From: Devosia subaequoris
GTDB lineage: Bacteria > Pseudomonadota > Alphaproteobacteria > Rhizobiales > Devosiaceae
DNA length: 64,000 nt
Reading direction: 5' to 3'
Assembly (NCBI RefSeq): GCF_014197055.1
Contig: NZ_JACIEW010000006.1
Span: 186,001-250,000 of the forward strand
Both the position numbers and the translations under genes were made by a program. The notes beneath the pieces were generated by a model. It was not told the origin of the DNA and made no database searches. It saw only the letters and a list, made by a program, of their open reading frames with translations. This document shows, one piece after another, positions 1 to 10,245 of this stretch (its first letter is position 1; each line of letters opens with the position of its first letter).

Positions 1-689
1 AGGAAGATGATGTTGGCCGGACGCGGTGGTGCCAATGCGATGAGTTCTGCCCAGCAACCGGCATTGCCATCATTGACCTGGGTAATCTTTAGCTCGCTGC
101 GCTGAGTCAATTCGGCGACAGGATCGAGTTGACGCCAGCGGACCACCTGTTCAGGCGGCGCATGGAGCAGATCCAGGTCCGTTGTTAACGATCCAGGCAT
201 TGCCAGGCCAATATCGAGTAGCCGGGACCGCTGATCTTGCGCCAAGGAATGTCGGAATTCCTCTATGACGACGCCGATGCGGTCGAACAGCGAAGATGCA
301 TCGGGATAGGCATGGTCTTCATGGTGATGCTGAAGAATTTTGGCATGCATGTTAATCAAGACGACATCGAAATGCCGCCAACTGATCTCTACACCAATGG
401 AGAAACCGCCGTTTTCATGCAGCAGGATCGGCGTGGCGGGTTGCCCGCGCCGTCCCCGCAAAACCGGGCCGCGCTCGATCAGTCCCTCCTGCTCAAGATC
501 GACCAGAATGGCGGAAACCGTTTGCGGTGCAAGGCCCGACAGTCGCGAAATCTCAGCATTCGAGGCGCCGGAATTGAATGCAACCACCGTCAGCACGGTC
601 TTTTCATTGGCGCGCCGCACTCCAGCGTGCCGAACACCACGCCGGCCGGCACCAAACACGTCGCGCGTCGGCTCCAGAACTGAAGACAT
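1..689 (-). CDS. ROK-family transcriptional regulator (partial, C-terminus beyond left edge)
   Basis: The first 229 codons of a ROK (NagC/XylR-type) regulator are visible; the gene runs off the left edge. Residues about 31-80 form a winged helix-turn-helix (SNAEISRLSGL, then QTVSAILVDLEQEG) followed by a basic wing (RGRRGQP). From about residue 95 the sugar-kinase-like fold starts (SIGVEISW, GLAMPG, and VNDGNAGCWAE near 206-215). ROK regulators usually sense a sugar or sugar phosphate and repress an uptake or catabolic operon; the target cannot be read here. The ATG at 689 is the first Met of the open frame. The 220 bp to its right (690-909) should hold its promoter, since the next gene ends there. 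Confidence 0.85.
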   Translation of the reverse strand, partial: MSSVLEPTRDVFGAGRRGVRHAGVRRANEKTVLTVVAFNSGASNAEISRLSGLAPQTVSAILVDLEQEGLIERGPVLRGRRGQPATPILLHENGGFSIGVEISWRHFDVVLINMHAKILQHHHEDHAYPDASSLFDRIGVVIEEFRHSLAQDQRSRLLDIGLAMPGSLTTDLDLLHAPPEQVVRWRQLDPVAELTQRSELKITQVNDGNAGCWAELIALAPPRPANIIF

Positions 690-909
690 ATTGACAGGAC
701 TCCTGCCGGGGCAAGACGAGCCTGCGGCCGATGGATAGTTTACCTGGACTCATATCCAGACCGGCTGAATATCGCCCCACAGCTTTGCGGTAACTCAACA
801 ACGCAATGCCAGTAATCGCAATCCCTCGTCAAGTCTCAGACGCCGTTCAATTTTTCACAGACCAATTTTCTGTGCTTTAGCTGCTTGCTCCATGGCGGGC
901 CGTGACCGT

Positions 910-1848
910 TCACCGCCCACTGTCGTTCAGCAGTTTTTCTGCTTCCGCGCTTAGTTTCAGACGCACGCCGCGCGCCAGGGTTTCGACCTGCTCGATCGAG
1001 GTGGCTGAGGCGATCGGTGCGCTGACACCGGGTTGAGCCACAAGCCAGGCCAAGGCGATCTCGGCAGGCGTTGCGTCCAGTTCGGTGGCGACCTGATCGA
1101 GCGCGCCCAGAATGCTCAACCCCTTAGCGTTGAGATATTGTCCGACACTGCCGCCTCGTGTCGCCTGCTCCAGATCATCCTGACTGCGATACTTGCCTGT
1201 CAGAAAGCCCGAAGCGAGACTGAAATAGACGATCGAGCCCAACTCGTTCTCAAGGAGATAGGGGCGGAGCGCATCGAATTCGGCGCGGTCGTAGAGATTA
1301 TAGCGCGGCTGGGTCACTTCGTAGCGCTGCAGCGATTTGACAATGGCGGTCTGCTGCGCCTCGCGCATCATGTCGGCGTCGTAGTTCGAGGCGCCAATGA
1401 CCCGCACCTTGCCCGCCCGGATCAACGTGTCATAAGCCTCCAACGATTCCTCATGACTGGATTCGGCATCGGGCCAGTGGCTGAAATAGAGATCGACATA
1501 ATCGGTCTGCAGCCGCTTGAGGGAGGCTTCAATGCCTGTCTTGATCGCTTCTGGCTTGAGCCCACCGGGCTTTTTGCCCGAATTGACCTTGGTGAAGATG
1601 TGCACGCTATCGCGGTTGCCTCGCGCCTTGAGCCATTTGCCGATGATCGTCTCGCTCATGCCCGGCGGATTGCCCGGCACCCAATTGGGATAGCCCTCGG
1701 CGGTGTCGATGGCGGAAAAGCCGGCGCCGACATAGGCATCGAGGATGTCGAAGCCCCTCGCCTCATCGACTGTCCAGCCAAAAACATTGCCACCCAGCAC
1801 CAGGGGTTCGATCACCAGTTCGCTGCGGCCAAGTGGGCGACGGTTCAT
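910..1848 (-). CDS. Aldo/keto reductase
   Basis: A 312-aa NAD(P)H-dependent aldo/keto reductase with a TIM-barrel fold, cytoplasmic. The catalytic tetrad is recognisable: Asp and Tyr in DTAEGYPNW, Lys in FTKVNSG and His in YFSHWPD. The C-terminal cofactor loop (GVSAPIASATSIEQV) is also present. The physiological substrate is not predictable. The frame is open 27 codons further upstream, but ATG 1848 has a GGAGAA ribosome site about 6 nt before it and starts with the family-typical strand (RRPLGRSELVIEPLVLG). The ATG overlaps the stop of the preceding secreted-protein gene by 4 nt, so the two are probably translationally coupled. Confidence 0.9.
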   Translation of the reverse strand: MNRRPLGRSELVIEPLVLGGNVFGWTVDEARGFDILDAYVGAGFSAIDTAEGYPNWVPGNPPGMSETIIGKWLKARGNRDSVHIFTKVNSGKKPGGLKPEAIKTGIEASLKRLQTDYVDLYFSHWPDAESSHEESLEAYDTLIRAGKVRVIGASNYDADMMREAQQTAIVKSLQRYEVTQPRYNLYDRAEFDALRPYLLENELGSIVYFSLASGFLTGKYRSQDDLEQATRGGSVGQYLNAKGLSILGALDQVATELDATPAEIALAWLVAQPGVSAPIASATSIEQVETLARGVRLKLSAEAEKLLNDSGR

Positions 1849-2378
1849 TGTGCTTCTCCATTGTTCTCTGGTGGGCCAACGTCGGACGACCCGATTTGTT
1901 CGTCTGGCGGCACGCGGGGCGCACACCATTGCAGAGCTTCGGCGATGGAACGGAAGGATCCCGACAGATCGATAAAGGCGAAGGCGTCTTCCATATCTTG
2001 ACTGTGGCGCAAGTAGACAAATGTCCCGTGACGCAACCCGTCCAATAGCCAGCCATCCGGATCAACAAGGCGGGCGCCATAGGGCGAGGCGCCGATGGCA
2101 TCAATCTGCCGAGCTTCCCGATCCAGGGTCATTTCCCAGGTGCCGGCGCTGCCCCCGGGGCGGCTGGTATGGACGTGCACCCCGGTGGAATAGTCATCCT
2201 CGCAGCGCACCACGAGACAGGAAAATGCGTCCGCGTCGCTATCGCGTGCACAGCCCATGCTGGCCCTGTCGCCTTCCCCGGGCAAGGGAGAATAGTGCCA
2301 ACCCGGCTGTTGCCCGGCGACCGGGCTCACACAGCATAGAGCAAGGCCAATCAGCGCTGCGGCTCGATGAGGTCCCAT
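1845..2378 (-). CDS. Hypothetical secreted protein
   Basis: A 177-aa protein of unknown function. Residues 1-22 look like a Sec signal peptide with a hydrophobic core (AAALIGLALCCVSPVAG) and a likely cleavage site before QQPGW. The mature part has four Cys residues (MGCARD, FSCLVVRCED, QWCAPR), compatible with periplasmic disulfides. The segment before the last Cys (FRSIAEALQWC) resembles C-termini of small alphaproteobacterial periplasmic proteins, but I do not recognise a named family. The gene starts inside the last codons of the glyoxalase gene (28-bp overlap) and overlaps the aldo/keto reductase start by 4 nt, so the three form one operon. Confidence 0.65.
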   Translation of the reverse strand: MGPHRAAALIGLALCCVSPVAGQQPGWHYSPLPGEGDRASMGCARDSDADAFSCLVVRCEDDYSTGVHVHTSRPGGSAGTWEMTLDREARQIDAIGASPYGARLVDPDGWLLDGLRHGTFVYLRHSQDMEDAFAFIDLSGSFRSIAEALQWCAPRVPPDEQIGSSDVGPPENNGEAQ

Positions 2379-2743
2379 TTGTTCCCATATAGATCGACAA
2401 AGACGGCGACCGTGCCATAGGCCTCGCGCCGTGGCGCTTCGAGAAACCGCACGCCATTGGACTGCATGCGGGCGTAGTCGCGGTCAAAATCGTCGGTTTG
2501 CAGAAACAGCATGACCCGCCCCCCGGCCTGCTTGCCGATCACCGCCCTTTGGTCCGGGCCATCGGCCTTTGCCAGCAATAGTCGCGCGCCGTCACCGCCC
2601 GGCGGGGCCAAGACCACCCAGCGCTTGTCCGGCGCCAACCGCGTGTCTTCGACCAGTGTGAAGCCCACTGCGTCGCGGTAGAAGGCGATGGCCTCGTCAT
2701 AGTCGGCGACGACCAAAGCTATGGTGGCGATGGATTGTTTCAT
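2351..2743 (-). CDS. Glyoxalase/VOC family protein
   Basis: A 130-aa vicinal-oxygen-chelate domain protein with two beta-alpha-beta-beta-beta halves: IATIALVVADYDEAIAFYRDAV at the start, and FVDLYGNKWDLIEP at the end with the Glu that commonly ligates metal. Such single-domain proteins act as lyases, dioxygenases or resistance proteins, and the substrate cannot be assigned. The open frame extends much further upstream; ATG 2743 was chosen because the family begins directly with the first beta strand, while the upstream residues are low-complexity and lie in the divergent promoter region. It heads a three-gene leftward operon with the secreted protein and the aldo/keto reductase. Confidence 0.85.
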   Translation of the reverse strand: MKQSIATIALVVADYDEAIAFYRDAVGFTLVEDTRLAPDKRWVVLAPPGGDGARLLLAKADGPDQRAVIGKQAGGRVMLFLQTDDFDRDYARMQSNGVRFLEAPRREAYGTVAVFVDLYGNKWDLIEPQR

Positions 2744-2969
2744 GCCCGCACAGAAATCTCTCAGCAGGTTGACGTCAAGCGCCTCCGGGCCAACCGAACG
2801 GATCGGCGGAGAACCGTCCAATTCTGTGGATTGCCAATTCGAGGGCCACGGCATTGACCAAACGGTCAACGATTCCCGTTGCGCTCCTGCTAAATCTACG
2901 CTTTGGTGTCGCCCAAGCCACCTTTGGGCAACCATTGAGATGGCGCTTTCAAGGAACGGGAGACTATAC

Positions 2970-4550
2970 ATGCACACTTCACTGACCCGCATCGCGGCGG
3001 TCCTGATCGCCTCGACGATGCTCGCCGGTGTTGCCCAGGCCGAGACGGTCCGCTGGGCGCGTTCGTCCGATTCGCTGACGCTGGACCCGCATTCGCAGAA
3101 CCAGGGCGTCACCCATACTTTTGCGCATCACATCTATGAAACCCTGATGTGGCGCGACACCGAAGGCAACCTGATCCCGCGCCTGGCGACCGAATGGTAT
3201 GTCAAGGAAGGTGATCCAACCGTCTGGGTGTTCAAGCTGCGCGAAGGCGTCAAGTTCCACGATGGCGCTGACTTCACCGCCGAGGACGTCGTGTTCTCGC
3301 TCGACCGCGCCCGCTCGGAAGGGTCCAACCTCAAGCAGCTTCACGCCGAAGTCGCCGAAGTGCGTGCCGTGGACGACTACACTGTCGAAGTGCAGATGGT
3401 CGGTCCGAGCCCGCTCTACCCGAACAATGTCACCAACACCTTCATCATGGACAAGACCTGGTCCGAAGCCAATAATGTCGAGGACGTCCAGGATTTTGCC
3501 GCCGGTGAATCCAATTATGCCGTGCTCAACACCAATGGCACCGGTCCTTACGAGCTCACCTCTCGTGAGGTTGACGTGAAATCCGTGCTGACCGTTTTCG
3601 ACGAGTGGTGGGGCGAGGCGCCCGAAGTCACCGAGATCGTCTACCTGCCGATCGCCGACAATGCCACGCGCGTTGCCGCCCTGCTCTCGGGCGACGTCGA
3701 CATCGTTCAGGACGTGCCGGTGCAGGATATCGAGCGCTTGAAGAATTCCGACGGATTCAAGGTCGAAACCGGGCCCGAGAACCGCGTGATTTATTTTGGT
3801 TATCGCTTCGGTGAAGAGCCACTCAAGTCTTCCAACGTCACCGATTCCAACCCCTTCAATGATCCGCTGGTGCGCGAAGCCATGGAACTGGCGCTTGATC
3901 GCGATGCGATCCAGCAGGTGGTGATGCGCGGCAATTCGATCCCCACCGGCGTGGCGACCCCGCCCTTCGTCAATGGCTGGACTGAAGAGCTTGACCAGTA
4001 TCCGGCACCGGATGTGGAACGCGCCAAGGAACTGCTGGCCGAAGCGGGTTATCCCGATGGTTTCTCGGTGACCCTGGACACGCCGAACAACCGTTATGTC
4101 AACGACGAAGCGATCTCCACGGCATTTGTCGGCATGCTGGGCCAGATCGGCATCGACGTGACGCTGGCCTCGCGTCCAATCGCCGAGCACAGCCCGATCA
4201 TTCTTGGCGATGAAACGGATTTCTACCTGCTCGGCTGGGGCGTTCCGACCTTCGATAGCGCCTATATCTTCAACGATCTGGTGCACACCAAGACCGACAC
4301 CCACGGCACCTATAATGTCGGTGGCTACTCCAATCCCGAGCTGGACGAAAAGATCATCTCGCTCGGCACCGAAACCGACCTTGAGGCACGCGATGCGACC
4401 ATTGCGGAAATCTGGGAAGTGGTGAAGGCTGACCGTGTGCTCCTGCCGGTGCATAACCAGACGCTGGCTTATGCCATGCGCGAGGATATCACCCTGCCGG
4501 TGCATCCGGAAAACCAGCCTAACATGACCACCGTCGTGTTCGCCGAATAA
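2970..4550 (+). CDS. ABC transporter substrate-binding protein, peptide type (SBP family 5)
   Basis: A 526-aa periplasmic binding protein of the DppA/OppA class. Residues 1-23 are a signal peptide ending AGVAQA|ETVRWA. The signature region near the N-terminus (LDPHSQNQGVTHTFAHHIYE) and the phrase FKLREGVKFHDGADFTAEDVVFSLDRA are hallmarks of SBP family 5. Ligands are typically di- or oligopeptides, though relatives bind sugars, opines or nickel. ATG 2970 is preceded by GGAACGGGAG; the open frame reaches further upstream but without signal-peptide character. It is the first gene of a four-gene operon with two permeases and a fused ATPase. The 226-bp gap to the divergent glyoxalase gene should hold both promoters. 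Confidence 0.93.
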   Translation: MHTSLTRIAAVLIASTMLAGVAQAETVRWARSSDSLTLDPHSQNQGVTHTFAHHIYETLMWRDTEGNLIPRLATEWYVKEGDPTVWVFKLREGVKFHDGADFTAEDVVFSLDRARSEGSNLKQLHAEVAEVRAVDDYTVEVQMVGPSPLYPNNVTNTFIMDKTWSEANNVEDVQDFAAGESNYAVLNTNGTGPYELTSREVDVKSVLTVFDEWWGEAPEVTEIVYLPIADNATRVAALLSGDVDIVQDVPVQDIERLKNSDGFKVETGPENRVIYFGYRFGEEPLKSSNVTDSNPFNDPLVREAMELALDRDAIQQVVMRGNSIPTGVATPPFVNGWTEELDQYPAPDVERAKELLAEAGYPDGFSVTLDTPNNRYVNDEAISTAFVGMLGQIGIDVTLASRPIAEHSPIILGDETDFYLLGWGVPTFDSAYIFNDLVHTKTDTHGTYNVGGYSNPELDEKIISLGTETDLEARDATIAEIWEVVKADRVLLPVHNQTLAYAMREDITLPVHPENQPNMTTVVFAE

Positions 4551-4565
4551 GCGTCCTGCAATCCT

Positions 4566-4602
4566 GAACCGCCGCGCGGAGTCGATCCCCGCGCGGCGGT
4601 TC
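4566..4602 (+). other. Intercistronic stem-loop in the peptide ABC operon
   Basis: Two perfectly complementary 14-base arms (4566-4579 and 4589-4602, GC-rich) enclose a 9-base loop between the binding-protein stop and the permease start. There is no T-run behind it, so it fits an mRNA-stabilising hairpin or partial attenuator better than a terminator. Such elements often keep binding-protein mRNA more abundant than the membrane components. Confidence 0.7.
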
Positions 4603-4620
4603 TCAGTTATGGAGGGCCCC

Positions 4621-5601
4621 ATGCTGGCCTTCATTGCGCGACGGCTGTTTCAGTCCGTTATCGTCATGCTTGCGGTGGCGTTCATCGCCTTTGTGGTCTT
4701 CCGTTATGTCGGCGATCCGGTCAGTTCCATGCTGGGCCAGGATTCGACGCTGGCCGACCATGCGGCGCTGCGCGAGCGCCTGGGCCTTAACGAGCCCTTC
4801 TACATTCAGTTCTTCAGCTTCGTCGGCAATGCCCTGCAGGGGCAGTTCGGCATCTCCTACCGGCTGCAGCAGCCGGTGAGCCAGCTCATCATGGAGCGCC
4901 TGCCGGCGACCATCGAACTGGCCTTCGCCTCGGCCAGCATCGCCCTGGTGCTCGGTGTCGTGCTGGGCATCTACACCGCCCTTCGGCCCCGCGCCTTCTC
5001 CACCGGCGTCATCATGACCGCGTCGCTGATCGGGGTGTCCCTGCCCACCTTCCTGATCGGTATTGGTCTCATCTACGTCTTTGCGGTCGAACTCAAGGTT
5101 CTGCCCTCCTTCGGGCGTGGCGAAGTGGTGGACCTGGGCTGGTGGCGCACCGGATTTCTCACCGAATCCGGGCTGCGCTCGATCATCCTGCCGGCCATTA
5201 CCCTCTCGCTGTTCCAGTTGACGCTGATCATGCGGTTGGTGCGCGCCGAAATGCTCGAAGTGCTGCGCACCGACTATATCCGCTTTGCCAAGGCCCGCGG
5301 ATTAAGCCAGCGGGCGATCAATTTCGGCCATGCGCTCAAGAACACCATGGTTCCGGTCATCACTATTACCGGGCTGCAACTGGGGTCGGTCATCGCTTTC
5401 GCCATCATCACCGAAACCGTGTTTCAGTGGCCCGGTGTCGGCTCGCTCTTCGTCAACTCGGTGGCTGTAGTCGATGTGCCGGTCATGGCTGCCTATCTGG
5501 TCTTTGTGGCCTTGGTCTTCGTGGTCATCAACCTCATCGTTGATATTCTCTATTTCATCGTCGATCCGCGCCTGCGCGACGGCGCCAAATCCGGGAGGTA
5601 G
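4621..5601 (+). CDS. ABC transporter permease, DppB-like
   Basis: A 326-aa inner-membrane permease of the peptide/nickel class with about six transmembrane helices. The N-terminus (MLAFIARRLFQSVIVML) is the standard DppB/OppB start, and the EAA loop is visible around DYIRFAKARGLSQRAINFGHALKN. An alternative in-frame ATG at 4609 would add four residues; ATG 4621 was preferred because GAGGG lies just upstream and homologous proteins start at this strand. It pairs with the next gene to form the translocation pore fed by the upstream binding protein. Confidence 0.92.
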   Translation: MLAFIARRLFQSVIVMLAVAFIAFVVFRYVGDPVSSMLGQDSTLADHAALRERLGLNEPFYIQFFSFVGNALQGQFGISYRLQQPVSQLIMERLPATIELAFASASIALVLGVVLGIYTALRPRAFSTGVIMTASLIGVSLPTFLIGIGLIYVFAVELKVLPSFGRGEVVDLGWWRTGFLTESGLRSIILPAITLSLFQLTLIMRLVRAEMLEVLRTDYIRFAKARGLSQRAINFGHALKNTMVPVITITGLQLGSVIAFAIITETVFQWPGVGSLFVNSVAVVDVPVMAAYLVFVALVFVVINLIVDILYFIVDPRLRDGAKSGR

Positions 5602-5604
5602 TCG

Positions 5605-6563
5605 GTGACCGATCTACCCCATTCCCCCGAGCAGCCCGTTCCGGCTGCCAAGACCTCGCGCTGGCGGACCTTTCTCAAGTCCGACATCGTCTGGTCCTAC
5701 CGGCATTCGCCGGTGACCATTATTGCCTCGATCGTTGCGCTGGTGCTGATCCTGATGGCGGTGCTCGCCCCCTGGATTGCTCCATATAACCCGTTCAATC
5801 CAGCAACCTTGAATTTGATGGACGGCTTCACGCCGCCCAACTCCAATTCTTTTGCCGGACGCTACTTCATTCTGGGCACCGATAATCAGGGTCGCGATGT
5901 GCTCTCGACCATTATGTATGGCTCGCGCGTTTCGCTGTTTGTCGGCTTCTCGGCCACGCTGTTCGCCATGGTCATGGGGGTCGGGCTGGGCCTGGTCGCC
6001 GGCTATCTGGGCGGCATCTGGGATGCCATCATCATGCGCGTCGCCGATGTGCAACTGAGCTTTCCGGCCATCCTGATTGCACTGCTGATTTTCGGCGTGG
6101 CGCGCGGCCTCATCCCGCCCAACCAGCAGGAAGGCGCAGCCATCTGGGTGCTGATCCTGGCAATCGGCCTGGCCAACTGGGCCCAGTTTGCCCGCACCGT
6201 GCGCGGCGCCACCATGGTCGAGCGGCAGAAGGATTACGTGTCCGCCGCCCGCATCCTGGGGGTCAATCCCTTCATCATCCTGCTGCGCCACGTGCTGCCC
6301 AATGTGATGGGGCCGGTGCTGGTCATCGGCACCATCGGCCTGGCGCTGGCCATCATCGAGGAAGCCACGCTCTCCTATCTTGGTGTCGGCGTGCCACCCA
6401 CCCAGCCCTCGCTCGGGACGCTGATCCGTATCGGTCAGCAATTCCTGTTCTCCGGCGAATGGTGGATCCTGCTGTTCCCCGCGGTGACCCTTGTCCTGCT
6501 CGCCCTGTCGGTCAACCTGTTGGGTGACTGGCTGCGTGACGCCCTCAATCCGAAGTTGCGCTG

Positions 6564-6564
<1 letters not shown>
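5605..6564 (+). CDS. ABC transporter permease, DppC-like
   Basis: A 319-aa permease of the DppC/OppC class. It has a long cytoplasmic N-terminus with the typical W-R-x-F-x-K segment (SRWRTFLKSD) before the first membrane helix, a periplasmic portion containing FILGTDNQGRDVLS, and an EAA loop (KDYVSAARILGVNPFIILLRHVLPN). It starts with GTG at 5605 behind a clear GGGAGG site, three bases after the DppB-like stop. Its stop overlaps the following ATPase start (TGATG), indicating coupled translation. Confidence 0.93.
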
Positions 6565-8204
<1,640 letters not shown>

Positions 8205-8213
8205 TACGCGCAG

Positions 8214-8233
8214 CGCCCGGGAAGTCCCGGGCG
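8214..8233. terminator. Stem-loop between convergent peptide ABC operon and oxidoreductase
   Basis: An 8-bp perfect GC stem (8214-8221 with 8226-8233) and a 4-base loop lie 10 bases after the ATPase stop, facing the convergent gene that ends at 8269. No long T-run follows, so it is only a probable terminator. Confidence 0.5.
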
Positions 8234-8268
8234 GTGTTCCTATTCCGATGCAGCCGGTCGGGTGGGGA

Positions 8269-9306
8269 CTAGACCTCCACCCTTTTCCTCTCCTTGCCCG
8301 AGCGGATCAGGGCATCGATCAGCCGGTGCACGTTGAGCGCCGTATGGCCGGTTGAGACCGGCTGCCGACCCGCCTGTACCGCCTCGGCGAAGTCGGCGAT
8401 CTGGGCCTGATGCCACTGGAAGGGAAAGGCCATTGGGTCAGCGCCGCCGCCCGAGGTGCTGGCCTCTTCCCCGACCGTTTCGATCCGGCCATCGAGCCAG
8501 TTCAACGTCAGAACACCCCCGGTCAGCGTCGCGCTGGCCTTGTCGAAATTGAGCGTCAGGCTTTCCGGGCCGCCGGGAAAATTGGCGGTCGTGGCGATCA
8601 GTCCGCCCACCGCGCCATTGACGAACTCGATGCCCCCGGCCGCGAAGTCCTCGGTCTCCATCTGGTGCAGCCCGGTGGTCGTCGTCATCGCGGTGACCGC
8701 CTTGGCTGGACCGGTCAGGCTAAGCATCAGGTCGAGCGAATGGATCGCTTGGGTGATCAGTACGCCGCCCCCGTCCTGGGCGAAGGTGCCGCGCCCGGGC
8801 TGGTCGTAATAGCCCTGCTGCGGGCGCCACCAGGGCACAACAAGCTGCGCTGCCCGCAGCGTGCCGAGTTCGCCGCTGGCGACTTTTTCGGCCAGCGCCT
8901 GCGAGGCCGCGCGGAAACGATGCTGGAAGATGACGCCCAAAGTCACCCCGGCAGATGCGCACGTCTCGACAATCCGCCGGGCCGCTTCGGTCGAACGCTC
9001 CACCGGCTTTTCCATCAGCACATGCTTGCCCGCCTTGCAGGCCGCAGCCACCAGCTCTTCGCGCGCATTGGGCGTGGTGAGCACCAAGATCGCGTCAACG
9101 CTGGGGTCCTCCAGCAGCGCTTCATAGCTTGAGGCGGCCGGCAGGTCATACTCGCGGCAGAACTGGTCAAGCTGGTCCCGATTGCGTCGGTAGACGCCCC
9201 GCACCGCGATGCGATCCTTGAGCGCATTGAGTGCCAGGGCATGGGGCTTGGCACCCATGCCGGCGCCGACCACGCCCAAACCGAATTTCCCGTGTTCATC
9301 AGCCAT
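8269..9306 (-). CDS. Gfo/Idh/MocA family oxidoreductase
   Basis: A 345-aa NAD(P)-dependent dehydrogenase. It has an N-terminal Rossmann fold (FGLGVVGAGMGAKPHALAL), then the family motif MEKPVERS around residue 100, where the EKP lysine contributes to catalysis and cofactor binding. A C-terminal alpha/beta substrate domain follows (GGGVLITQAIHSLDLMLSLTG, with the conserved His). Substrates are generally sugars, inositols or related polyols. Start ATG 9306 has an AGGAGG site 8 nt upstream. It is a single leftward gene convergent with the peptide transporter; there is no direct sign that they share a pathway. Confidence 0.9.
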   Translation of the reverse strand: MADEHGKFGLGVVGAGMGAKPHALALNALKDRIAVRGVYRRNRDQLDQFCREYDLPAASSYEALLEDPSVDAILVLTTPNAREELVAAACKAGKHVLMEKPVERSTEAARRIVETCASAGVTLGVIFQHRFRAASQALAEKVASGELGTLRAAQLVVPWWRPQQGYYDQPGRGTFAQDGGGVLITQAIHSLDLMLSLTGPAKAVTAMTTTTGLHQMETEDFAAGGIEFVNGAVGGLIATTANFPGGPESLTLNFDKASATLTGGVLTLNWLDGRIETVGEEASTSGGGADPMAFPFQWHQAQIADFAEAVQAGRQPVSTGHTALNVHRLIDALIRSGKERKRVEV

Positions 9307-9384
9307 TCAGCGACCTCCTTATAAGCCTTTATCGCGCCATCTTTCCGGCGTCATGTGCCCGCGGGCATTGTTGGGGGACCTAGC

Positions 9385-10110
9385 ATGAAAATCGTTGGAA
9401 TTGTGGCTGCACTTTTCCTGGCAGCAGGCATTGCGTTGGCCGGCTGGTTTGTCGGCACGTCTCTGGTGGAAAGCCGCCAGCCTTTGCGCGTCGTCACCGT
9501 CAAGGGACTTAGCGAGCGCTCGGTAGAGGCCAATCTGGGCTTCTGGCCCGTTCGTTTTGTGGCTACCGGCCCCACATTGCAGGCCGCGCGGGCAAGTCTT
9601 GAAGCCTCCGAAGTGGCTGTTCGCGGTTTCCTGACTGAGCGCGGGTTTGCCGAGACCGAGATCCAGGTGCAGAATGTGCTCGTGGAAGACCGGGCCGCCG
9701 GCTACAACGCAGGCTCCACCCCGGACGAATACCGCTTCGTGCTGACCGAGGACATGCTGGTCACCACCGACCGGGTGCAGGACCTGGCCGAAGCGAGCCG
9801 TTCGGTTGCCGATCTGTTGCGCCAGGGCGTGGTATTCTCCTCCGATGCCTATAGCGCCGGGGCCAGCTTCGTATTTACCGGCATAAACGACCTCAAGGGC
9901 GATATGCTGACCGAAGCCACCCAGCGCGCCAAGGAAACCGCCGAGCAATTCGCCGCCGAATCCGGGGCGCAGGTTGGCGATATCCAGACCGCCAATCAGG
10001 GGGTGTTCGAAATTCTACCGGCGGTGGAAATTCCCAATGACCGGCCGGAAAAGCAGATCGACAAGAAGGTGCGCGTGGTCACCACCATCACCTATTTCCT
10101 GGTCGACTGA
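9385..10110 (+). CDS. SIMPL-domain (DUF541) periplasmic protein
   Basis: A 241-aa exported protein of the SIMPL/DUF541 family. The N-terminus is a hydrophobic segment (IVGIVAALFLAAGIALAGWFVG) that serves as signal anchor or signal peptide. The conserved opening strand is RVVTVKGLSER, and the family's paired repeats follow (EASEVAVRGFLTERGFAETEIQVQ, then EATQRAKETAEQFAAESGAQVG). Its molecular role is not established; relatives such as E. coli YggE have been linked to oxidative stress. ATG 9385 was chosen over the upstream open frame because the hydrophobic leader starts there and GGGGGAC precedes it. Confidence 0.85.
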   Translation: MKIVGIVAALFLAAGIALAGWFVGTSLVESRQPLRVVTVKGLSERSVEANLGFWPVRFVATGPTLQAARASLEASEVAVRGFLTERGFAETEIQVQNVLVEDRAAGYNAGSTPDEYRFVLTEDMLVTTDRVQDLAEASRSVADLLRQGVVFSSDAYSAGASFVFTGINDLKGDMLTEATQRAKETAEQFAAESGAQVGDIQTANQGVFEILPAVEIPNDRPEKQIDKKVRVVTTITYFLVD

Positions 10111-10245
10111 CATTCCCAATACAGGCTTGCGTCCGACATCGCTTCCGCAAAAACGTCCTTCAACGCGGGGCAATCGGCTGCGAGACCGATGTGAATGGAA
10201 TCGTCCGATGACGATTATGCGGGGAATAAGAGCCGCGCTTTTGGC

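Noticed and set aside
2979-4634. A 551-codon minus-strand open frame
   Set aside because: It is antisense to the peptide-binding protein gene, which has a signal peptide and family motifs.
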